From positions 248,001-312,000 of the forward strand of contig NZ_FOEQ01000004.1 of assembly GCF_900110655.1 (NCBI RefSeq): a DNA stretch of 64,000 nucleotides, written 5' to 3'. Shown here in pieces: positions 56,580-64,000 of the stretch. The notes under the pieces were generated by a model. It saw only the letters and a list, made by a program, of their open reading frames with translations. It did no database searches and was not told where the DNA came from. The number at the start of each line of letters is the position of its first letter. Position 1 is the first letter of the stretch. Made by a program: the position numbers and the translations under genes. This DNA is from Pseudomonas soli (GTDB taxonomy: Bacteria; Pseudomonadota; Gammaproteobacteria; Pseudomonadales; Pseudomonadaceae).

Positions 56580-57899
56580 ATGAATGCAGTGATTGCCGCG
56601 GTCGGGCTCATGCTGATCCTGAGCCTGTCCCGCGTGCATGTGGTCATCGCCCTGATCATCGGCGCCCTGGCCGGAGGCCTGGTCGGTGGGCTGGGTATCG
56701 AGGGCACGCTCAAGGCCTTCAATGGTGGCCTGGGTGGCGGTGCCACGGTGGCTTTGTCGTATGCGTTGCTCGGCGCCTTCGCGGTGGCCATCGCCAAGTC
56801 GGGCCTGGCCCATGCCCTGGCCGATCGGGCGCTGGCGATGATCGATCGCCAGGGCCATGCCGACGGTGGCAAGGTCAAGTGGCTGCTGATCGGCCTGATG
56901 CTGGTGGTGGCGGTGTCGTCGCAGAACATCCTGCCGATCCACATCGCCTTCATCCCGTTGCTGGTGCCGCCGCTGCTGTACGTGCTGACCCGTCTGCGCA
57001 TCGACCGCCGGCTGATCGCCTGCGTGATCACCTTCGGCCTGATCACCCCGTACATGTTCCTGCCGGTCGGTTTCGGCAACATCTTCCTCAACGAGATCCT
57101 GCTGGCCAACGTCGCCCGCGCCGGTGTCGACGTGAGCGGGGTCAATGTCACCCACGCCATGGCCATTCCCGCCGCAGGCATGCTCGCCGGCCTGTTGCTG
57201 GCGGTGTTCTTCAGCTACCGAAAGAAACGTGACTACGACCTGGCGCGGATCGAGCAGGTCGAGCAAGTCAGCGTGCAGTACAACCCGGTGACCCTGCTGG
57301 TGGCCGCGGTGGCGATCGCCGCGGCATTCATCATCCAGCTGTGGCTGGACTCGATGATCATCGGCGCGATGGTCGGCTTCCTGATCTTCTCGCTGTCAGG
57401 CATCGTGCGTTGGAAGGACACCGACGACCTGTTCACCGAAGGCATGAAGATGATGGCGATGATCGGCTTCATCATGATCGCCGCCTCCGGCTTCGCCGAA
57501 GTGATGAAGGCCACCGGCGAGGTGAAAAGCCTGGTGGAGACCTCGGCGCAGTGGATCGAGCACAGCAAGGGCATTGGTGCCTTGCTGATGCTGCTGGTGG
57601 GTCTGTTGGTGACCATGGGCATCGGCTCGTCGTTCTCCACCGTGCCGATCCTGGCGGCGATCTTCGTGCCGCTGTGCGTGCAGCTGGGCTTCGATCCGCT
57701 GGCCACCGTGTGCATCGTCGGTACTGCCGGTGCCCTGGGTGATGCCGGTTCGCCGGCTTCGGACTCGACCCTGGGGCCGACCTCCGGGCTGAACGTGGAT
57801 GGCCAGCACCACCATATCTGGGACACCGTGGTGCCGACGTTCCTGCACTACAACCTACCGCTGCTGGCGTTTGGCTGGTTTGCGGCGATGACGCTCTGA
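56580..57899 (+). CDS. Na+/H+ antiporter-family carrier
   Basis: A 439-residue protein from ATG 56580 ([19 protein letters not shown]), with 11-12 hydrophobic helices. Signature parts: [42 protein letters not shown] and [41 protein letters not shown] (residues about 381-421), typical of the YuiF-like Na+/H+ antiporter/IT superfamily. It could exchange Na+ or carry an amino acid such as histidine; that cannot be decided from sequence. Flanked by REP sequence on the 3' side. Confidence 0.85.
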   Translation: MNAVIAAVGLMLILSLSRVHVVIALIIGALAGGLVGGLGIEGTLKAFNGGLGGGATVALSYALLGAFAVAIAKSGLAHALADRALAMIDRQGHADGGKVKWLLIGLMLVVAVSSQNILPIHIAFIPLLVPPLLYVLTRLRIDRRLIACVITFGLITPYMFLPVGFGNIFLNEILLANVARAGVDVSGVNVTHAMAIPAAGMLAGLLLAVFFSYRKKRDYDLARIEQVEQVSVQYNPVTLLVAAVAIAAAFIIQLWLDSMIIGAMVGFLIFSLSGIVRWKDTDDLFTEGMKMMAMIGFIMIAASGFAEVMKATGEVKSLVETSAQWIEHSKGIGALLMLLVGLLVTMGIGSSFSTVPILAAIFVPLCVQLGFDPLATVCIVGTAGALGDAGSPASDSTLGPTSGLNVDGQHHHIWDTVVPTFLHYNLPLLAFGWFAAMTL

Positions 57900-57911
57900 T
57901 TCCGAGGGGCC

Positions 57912-57958
57912 AGCGTGGGAGCGGGCTAGCCCCGCGATCACCGGCGAAGCCGGTGCCA
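57912..57958. repeat. REP element plus adjoining palindrome
   Basis: CAGCGTGGGAGCGGGCTAGC, then CCCGCGATCACCGGCGAAGC and CGGTGCC. It is a REP variant (CTAG in place of CTTG) combined with a CACCGGC/GCCGGTG hairpin, between the convergent antiporter and FecR-like genes. Confidence 0.78.
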
Positions 57959-58007
57959 TATGGTGCATCGCTCCCACGCGCCGCTGGGGAGCACAGGCGG
58001 CCCCTGG

Positions 58008-59009
58008 TCAGCCGCGGGTCGGCGCTGGCACGATGCGGTTGAGGACGGTACTGCCGTCCTTGCTGCGGGTCAGGTACACCGGCAGCACCTTGGGCAGCGT
58101 GTCGACCAGGCGTTCGACCTCGCGGGTGCTGTAGACGCCACTGATGCGAATGCTCGCGGTGCTGTCGTCGGCCAGCATCAGCGGCTTGTCCAGGTAGCGA
58201 TTGATCACTGGCAACGCCTGGCCGAGGCTGAGGTTGTCCAGCACCAGCCTGCCACTGCGCCAGGCCAGGCTGTTGGCGTAGTCGTCGCTCTGGTTCAGCT
58301 CGGGCTCGAAATCGCCCTTGTGGTAGCTGGCCTGCATGCCCGGGCCAAGGCGATAGCCGCCGGCGTTGCCACCGCTGCTGACCAGCACCGAACCTTCCAC
58401 CAGCGTCACCTTGACCTGGTCTTCGTATTTCCACACGTTGAACTGGGTCCCGGTGACCCGGGTCTGGCCGTTTGCGGCGTGGACGATGAACGGGTGGCTG
58501 CTGTCGTGGGTGACCTTGAAGAACGCCTCGCCCTTGATCAGGGTGACTTGGCGCTCATCCTTGAAGTTGAGGAAGCGCAGCTCGCTGTGGAGATTCAGCT
58601 CGACGCTGCTGCCGTCGCTCAGACGCACCTGCCGCAGGTGGTCGCTGGCTTCGAAATGCTGGTAGCTGTTGGGCAGCCAACCCTGTTCCCAGCCGACCCA
58701 GCCGGCCAGCGGCAGGGCGAGCAGGGCGACAGCTGCGGCGGAGGCGAACGGGCGCCACTGGCGCGTCGCCACCGGGCGCCGCACGGGCAGCGGGACCACC
58801 TGGGCGCTGCGCGGCAGCAGGTCGGCGGTGTCCCAGATCTCCAGCATCGCCTGGTATTCCTCGGCATGCCGCGGGTCGGCCGCCAACCACTGGCCGAACG
58901 CCTCGCGCTCGACCGCCGTGCAATCGTCGGCGTGCAGGCGCATGCACCAATGCGCGGCGGCATCGGTGATTGCATCGTCTTCGCTTGGAATGTGGCGGTC
59001 GTGGTTCAT
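58008..59009 (-). CDS. FecR-type sigma regulator without adjacent sigma gene (orphan)
   Basis: A 333-residue protein: N-terminal ITDAAAHWCMRLHADDCTAVEREAFGQWLAADPRHAEEYQ is the DUF4880 region (residues about 13-52), one membrane segment follows near residue 90 (FASAAAVALLALPLAGWVGW), and the periplasmic FecR domain contains VRLSDGSSVELNLHSELRFLNF and LIKGEAFFKVTHDSSHPFIVHA. These proteins normally pair with a FecI-type sigma gene and a TonB receptor. None is adjacent here: upstream is ilvA, downstream an antiporter gene. The partner must be elsewhere or lost. Confidence 0.85.
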   Translation of the reverse strand: MNHDRHIPSEDDAITDAAAHWCMRLHADDCTAVEREAFGQWLAADPRHAEEYQAMLEIWDTADLLPRSAQVVPLPVRRPVATRQWRPFASAAAVALLALPLAGWVGWEQGWLPNSYQHFEASDHLRQVRLSDGSSVELNLHSELRFLNFKDERQVTLIKGEAFFKVTHDSSHPFIVHAANGQTRVTGTQFNVWKYEDQVKVTLVEGSVLVSSGGNAGGYRLGPGMQASYHKGDFEPELNQSDDYANSLAWRSGRLVLDNLSLGQALPVINRYLDKPLMLADDSTASIRISGVYSTREVERLVDTLPKVLPVYLTRSKDGSTVLNRIVPAPTRG

Positions 59010-59213
59010 CGCGGCTCCCGGTTTTGCGGCATTCTACCCCCGGGCGGGGGTTCCGAGAACGAGTTAATGGCGAATGACTATCAATTGTGCAGTTTTTCGT
59101 CGTATCTGCGGTTGGATTTCATCTGCGACTGGGCAGGCACTTCGTGAGCATCGACAAGGGCGGTAGCGCCAAGCCTTGACTTTTTCTCGCGCCACACGCT
59201 AGTTTCCCAGCCC

Positions 59214-59279
59214 ATGAACCTATTCCCGCAGTACAGCGCCCTCAGCATTATTACCGCCATTATCAGATTGGCGGGCTAG
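59214..59279 (+). CDS. Leader peptide of ilvA (21 residues)
   Basis: ATG 59214 to TAG 59279 encodes MNLFPQYSALS followed by IITAIIRLAG. Seven of the 21 codons are for Ile or Leu and one for Thr, with Ile-Ile-Thr-Ala-Ile-Ile clustered just before the stop. Such regulatory codons followed by a terminator hairpin (59295-59315) are the hallmark of amino acid attenuation, here in front of threonine ammonia-lyase. The predicted promoter TTGACT/TAGTTT would start transcription near 59212, so the peptide may be translated from a nearly leaderless mRNA; there is no clear ribosome binding site. Confidence 0.72.
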   Translation: MNLFPQYSALSIITAIIRLAG

Positions 59280-59294
59280 CGCACACATGCACTG

Positions 59295-59323
59295 AACCCG
59301 CCCTGGAGGCGGGTTTCTTCTCT
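59295..59323 (+). terminator. Attenuator (Rho-independent terminator) of ilvA
   Basis: AACCCGCC (59295-59302) pairs with GGCGGGTT (59308-59315), followed by a T/C-rich run. GGCGGG at 59270-59275, at the end of the leader peptide gene, could pair instead with CCCGCC (59297-59302) as an antiterminator when the ribosome stalls at Ile codons. Confidence 0.72.
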
Positions 59324-59361
59324 CTGACTCCTGGGCACGACAAAAAAACCAGGAGTCATCG

Positions 59362-60924
<1,563 letters not shown>

Positions 60925-61006
60925 GCCGGCTTGCGCTGGATCAATGCCCACCTGTCCATTCCGGCGGATGCTGACAACCTACCGTCAGCCTGAGAGGACC
61001 CCGGCC

Positions 61007-62155
61007 ATGAGCAGAACGTTCTTCATCCCCGCCGTAAACATCATGGGCATCGACTGCCTGGAAGAGGCGATGGCGGCGATTGCCGGCTACGGCCTGCGCA
61101 AGGCGCTGATCGTCACCGACGTCGGGCTGGCCAAGGCCGGTGTGGCCGAGCGCATAGCCGGCATGCTGGCCATGCGCGACATCGATTCGCGGGTCTTCGA
61201 CGGCGCCAAGCCCAACCCGAGCATCGCCAACGTCGAGACGGGCCTGGCGATGCTGCGTCGCGAGGGCTGCGACTGCGTGATCTCCCTGGGCGGTGGCTCG
61301 CCCCACGACTGCGCCAAGGGCATCGCGCTGTGCGCCACCAACGGCGGGCATATCAGCGACTACGAGGGCGTTGACCGCTCGAGCAAGCCGCAGCTGCCGC
61401 TGATCGCGATCAACACCACGGCGGGCACCGCCAGCGAGATGACTCGCTTCTGCATCATCACCGACGAGGCGCGCCACGTGAAAATGGCCATCGTCGACCG
61501 CAACGTCACGCCGATCCTGTCGGTGAACGATCCGGCGCTGATGGTCGGCATGCCCAAGGGGCTCACCGCGGCCACGGGCATGGATGCCTTGACCCACGCC
61601 ATCGAGGCCTATGTGTCCACCGCCGCCACGCCGATCACCGATGCCTGCGCGCTGAAGGCCATCAGTCTGGTCAGTGCCAACCTGCGCCAGGCGGTTGCCG
61701 ACGGCGGTGACCTGGTGGCGCGGGAGAACATGGCCTACGCCCAGTTCCTCGCGGGCATGGCGTTCAACAATGCCTCGCTGGGCTATGTACATGCCATGGC
61801 CCACCAGCTGGGTGGCTTCTACGACTTGCCCCATGGCGTGTGCAACGCGGTGCTGCTGCCCCATGTGCAGCGCTTCAATGCCAAGGTCAGCGCCGCGCGC
61901 CTGCGTGATGTGGCCAAGGCCATGGGGGTGAAGGTCTGCGCGCTGGACGCCGAGCAGGGGGCCGGCGCTGCGATTTCGGCCATCGAGCACCTGGCGGCGG
62001 CCATCGGCATCCCGGCCGGGCTGGCGGAACTGGGGGCCAAGGTCGAGGATGTACCGGTGCTGGCGGCCAATGCGTTGAAGGATGCCTGCGGGCTGACCAA
62101 TCCACGGGTGGCCAGCCAGGTGGAGATCGAAACGATCTTCAAGGCGGCGTTCTAG
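61007..62155 (+). CDS. yiaY: Iron-containing alcohol dehydrogenase (YiaY-like)
   Basis: ATG 61007 ([16 protein letters not shown]), with AGAGGA upstream, gives 382 residues; the open frame upstream overlaps ilvA and is not used. Cofactor site [16 protein letters not shown] and [13 protein letters not shown]; metal ligands in [14 protein letters not shown] and [26 protein letters not shown]. The sequence start and these blocks resemble E. coli YiaY, AdhE-C and 1,3-propanediol dehydrogenases. It acts on short primary alcohols or aldehydes, or on threonine. It follows ilvA at 82 bases, so co-transcription is possible. Confidence 0.9.
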   Translation: MSRTFFIPAVNIMGIDCLEEAMAAIAGYGLRKALIVTDVGLAKAGVAERIAGMLAMRDIDSRVFDGAKPNPSIANVETGLAMLRREGCDCVISLGGGSPHDCAKGIALCATNGGHISDYEGVDRSSKPQLPLIAINTTAGTASEMTRFCIITDEARHVKMAIVDRNVTPILSVNDPALMVGMPKGLTAATGMDALTHAIEAYVSTAATPITDACALKAISLVSANLRQAVADGGDLVARENMAYAQFLAGMAFNNASLGYVHAMAHQLGGFYDLPHGVCNAVLLPHVQRFNAKVSAARLRDVAKAMGVKVCALDAEQGAGAAISAIEHLAAAIGIPAGLAELGAKVEDVPVLAANALKDACGLTNPRVASQVEIETIFKAAF

Positions 62156-62158
62156 GGT

Positions 62159-62303
62159 CTGTACGAAATGTGTCTGCGCGAAGGCCAGACAAGGCGAAAC
62201 GGGGGAGGAACGGCCGGGGTCGCGCCCGACTGTACTGGAGTACATGAGCATTCCGAGCCCCGTTTCAATGCAGTATGGGCGAGTGCAGATGCATTTCGCA
62301 CAG
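62159..62303. mobile_element. MITE-like long imperfect palindrome, 145 bases
   Basis: The ends CTGTACGAAATGTGTCTGCG and the reverse complement CTGTGCGAAATGCATCTGCA form terminal inverted repeats of about 21 bases with four mismatches. Inside, GAAACGGGGG and CCCCGTTTC also pair, so most of the element can fold as one hairpin. It contains no gene. It sits directly after the yiaY stop and before a REP sequence, and would be expected in many copies in P. putida-group genomes. Confidence 0.65.
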
Positions 62304-62322
62304 AGCCTGGCCTGGTCGAGTC

Positions 62323-62348
62323 ATCGCGGGGCAGGCCCGCTCCCACAA
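62323..62348. repeat. Single REP element
   Basis: ATCGCGGGGCAGGCCCGCTC followed by CCACA matches the P. putida REP sequence with one change. It lies between convergent genes next to the MITE-like element. Confidence 0.8.
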
Positions 62349-62382
62349 GGGCCGCGAGGGCTGGCTCTTGTGAGACTTCCCT

Positions 62383-63576
62383 TCAGCGTTCGCGCATGAA
62401 GAACCCGGCCACATACTTGCGGAAGGTGTCCAGGCTCTTGAAGTCGGCATAGCGCTTGAAATTCTCGGCATCCGGCTCGGGCCCGATCGGCTGCTCCAGC
62501 AGCGACACCGACAGTACCCGGTCCTGGTCCGACGTCAGCACCAGTTCATCCATCACCTGGCCGCCGATCACCGGGCGGCGCATCAGCACCTTGACGCCCT
62601 TGCCGGCCATCCAGTCGATCAGCGACACCAGCGCCTTGAGCGGCTCGCGTTCTTCATCGCGGTACACCGGGAACAGATGCCCGCGCGATAGCACCGGCAC
62701 GCTGGCGACGTGGATCAATTCGTAGAAATGGCTGCCGGCGGTGGCCGGAGAGTACAGCGCAAGGGCCAGCAGTGGCCCGCTGGCGCGGTTACCGCCCCAG
62801 TACTGGTGGTGGCCCTGGAAGTCGAAGCCATCCTCGCTGCGGTTGTTGAACAACTTGCGCCCCTTGACTTGGTCCACGCAGTCGAGCAGCAGGCCGTGCC
62901 GACGGTGGTTGCCGAACACCGTGGCCTCGCGCAGGCGCGCCTTGAGCATCATCATGTGCTTCATGTCCAGGCGGGTTTCCAGGTAGTTGCTGGCGGGCAC
63001 CCGCTCCAGCAGCGGGTAGCGGCTGGCGACAGTGCGCAGGTCGGCGAACTGCGCGGTGAGGTCCTTTTTTAGGTGGGTGGCGTAGACGTTCAGGCCGCTG
63101 GCCTCGATCCAGGTCAGCAGCAGCGACAGCAGGCGCTGCTGTTCGCGGCGCTCGCCGGGCTCGCGCGGCGTTGCGGGTGCCTCGCCGTCACTGGCGCGGC
63201 GATAGTCGCCGAGCAGGCGCAGTGGCGCATCCGGCGCCAGCCAGGCGGCCGGGGCGGCGTTTTCATCGGCGCGTTCGCCGGCCTCACGCTCATCCTTGCT
63301 GAACGGGCAGCCTGGGGTGTGCTCGGGAGTTTCGGGGTTGTTGCGCAGGAACAGGGTGCCGGTGCTGCCGTTCAACGAGACGTTGAGCACCGGCAGGGCA
63401 TCCTTGCGGCAGTCGCAGGCCAGCCATTGGTTGGCGCTGCGTATCTTCATCAGCCATTGGTTAGCCTGCAACAGGCGCGGGCCGGTGAGGGTGCCACGGG
63501 CAAAGTCCACCAGCAGTTCGTCCTCTGCCGGGGTCAGGCTGCGCACCAGGGCGCCGGATTTTTCGATGATTCGCAT
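62383..63576 (-). CDS. Conserved protein of unknown function, 397 residues, with possible zinc cluster
   Basis: ATG 63576 (MRIIEKSGALVRSLT) is preferred over the frame start at 63606. The N-terminal part holds NQWLACDCRKDALPVLNV and PEHTPGCPFSKDE, whose Cys and His residues could bind zinc. The remainder is rich in charged residues without membrane helices, with blocks LFNNRSEDGFDFQGHHQYWGGNRASGPLLALALYS (residues about 245-280) and MDELVLTSDQDRVLSVSLLEQP. No family is recognised with certainty. A hairpin at 63604-63644 separates it from the VOC gene. Confidence 0.78.
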   Translation of the reverse strand: MRIIEKSGALVRSLTPAEDELLVDFARGTLTGPRLLQANQWLMKIRSANQWLACDCRKDALPVLNVSLNGSTGTLFLRNNPETPEHTPGCPFSKDEREAGERADENAAPAAWLAPDAPLRLLGDYRRASDGEAPATPREPGERREQQRLLSLLLTWIEASGLNVYATHLKKDLTAQFADLRTVASRYPLLERVPASNYLETRLDMKHMMMLKARLREATVFGNHRRHGLLLDCVDQVKGRKLFNNRSEDGFDFQGHHQYWGGNRASGPLLALALYSPATAGSHFYELIHVASVPVLSRGHLFPVYRDEEREPLKALVSLIDWMAGKGVKVLMRRPVIGGQVMDELVLTSDQDRVLSVSLLEQPIGPEPDAENFKRYADFKSLDTFRKYVAGFFMRER

Positions 63577-63603
63577 TGAGGGGCAGCTCCAAGCTACAAG
63601 CCT

Positions 63604-63644
63604 CAAGCTTCAAGCAAAGCGCGGCGGCTTTCAACTTGAAGCTT
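63604..63644. repeat. Inverted repeat (hairpin) of the CAAGCTTCAAG type
   Basis: CAAGCTTCAAG (63604-63614) and CTTGAAGCTTG (63634-63644) are perfect complements with an inner AAAGC/GCTTT stem. Similar AAGCTTCAAG palindromes are scattered in Pseudomonas genomes and often follow genes. It may terminate the VOC gene. Confidence 0.6.
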
Positions 63645-63663
63645 GCGGCCTGGAGCCCGCCGC

Positions 63664-64000
63664 TCACTGGCCGCCGAACAGTTTGGCGGCACGGGCACGG
63701 ATTTCCTCGGGGCTGAGGTCTTCCTTGTGGGTGGAGACGAACCACATGTTGTTGAACGGATCCTTCAGGGTGCCGCTGCGGTCGCCGTAGAACTGGTCCT
63801 GGACTTCACGTATTGCTATCGCGCCAGCGCTCAAGGCCTGGGCATAGACTTTGTCGCAGTCCTCGACATACAGGTGCAGACCGACTGCGGGAGTCTCGAT
63901 GGTCTCGCTGGGCTTGAGGCCGCCCTCCATGTCGCAGGGCGAGCCGAGCATCAGCGAGGAGTCGCCGATTTTCAACTCGGCATGGCCTATGCTGCCGTCA
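63664..64000 (-). CDS. VOC-family (PhnB/glyoxalase-like) protein, truncated by window edge
   Basis: The frame is still open at 64000, so the N-terminal part is outside the window. Visible sequence includes GSIGHAELKIGDSSLML, GLHLYVEDCDKVYAQALSAGA and DQFYGDRSGTLKDPFNNMWFVSTHKEDLS, typical of the PhnB-like VOC group (DPFGN-type and FYGDR motifs). The function is probably binding or conversion of a small molecule; nothing more specific can be said. Confidence 0.82.
   Translation of the reverse strand, partial: DGSIGHAELKIGDSSLMLGSPCDMEGGLKPSETIETPAVGLHLYVEDCDKVYAQALSAGAIAIREVQDQFYGDRSGTLKDPFNNMWFVSTHKEDLSPEEIRARAAKLFGGQ

Larger units (their letters stand above)
59010..59361. other. Intergenic region between orphan fecR and ilvA
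   Basis: A 352-base divergent gap. On the fecR side, 59070-59088 (GCGAATGACTATCAATTGT) matches the Fur consensus at 11 of 19 positions, a weak but possible Fur site. On the ilvA side lie a promoter-like TTGACT (59176-59181)/TAGTTT (59200-59205), a leader peptide gene and an attenuator, listed separately. Confidence 0.5.

Overview
The window looks like chromosome of a fluorescent pseudomonad of the Pseudomonas putida group. The evidence is high G+C, paired REP elements of the P. putida type (GGGGCAAGCCCGCTCC), a PvdQ-type pyoverdine acylase followed by lpxH, ppiB, glnS and cysS, a ureDABCE-hupE-FG operon, and typical Pseudomonas regulators and transporters. No rRNA, tRNA, CRISPR array, transposase or replication origin was seen. 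Gene names rest on motif recognition by eye, not database searches.

Left part (1-27 kb, accessory metabolism): the end of an acyl-CoA synthetase gene; two tandem AraC-type regulators; a minus-strand operon for amine or diamine use (Fe-type alcohol dehydrogenase, APC permease, aminoaldehyde dehydrogenase, two class III aminotransferases, an imine-reductase-like enzyme, and a 52-residue peptide gene); then a set that appears to handle a hydrophobic substrate. That set comprises a Baeyer-Villiger-type flavin monooxygenase with an alpha/beta hydrolase, a TetR regulator, a phytanoyl-CoA dioxygenase-like enzyme with a 71-residue partner and a 7-helix membrane protein, a DUF1329/DUF1302/RND/YCF48-like envelope operon, and a second PhyH enzyme divergent from a PucR-type regulator. 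Three near-identical operator-like sequences (13652-13674, 14706-14728, 17181-17220) tie the monooxygenase, PhyH and envelope operons into one putative TetR regulon. A second palindrome family (core GTGCAAAATGCAC) occurs in the PucR/PhyH intergenic region and in the monooxygenase promoter.

Middle part (27-44.5 kb, mostly housekeeping): a Fur-like winged-helix protein divergent from pvdQ, which has a candidate iron-starvation sigma box; lpxH-ppiB; glnS-cysS; a two-component system; ilvE; two small genes; and the urease operon behind a sigma54-like promoter, consistent with nitrogen control.

Right part (45-64 kb): a small secreted protein; a FecI/FecR/TonB receptor cell-surface signalling set; a SleB-type hydrolase; an AEC carrier; a LysR regulator; a betaine-type ABC permease and binding protein with no ATPase gene beside them; a chemoreceptor; a Na+/H+ antiporter-family carrier; an orphan FecR; ilvA with a leader peptide and attenuator; a second Fe-type alcohol dehydrogenase; a MITE-like palindrome; a conserved unknown; and the edge of a VOC-family gene.
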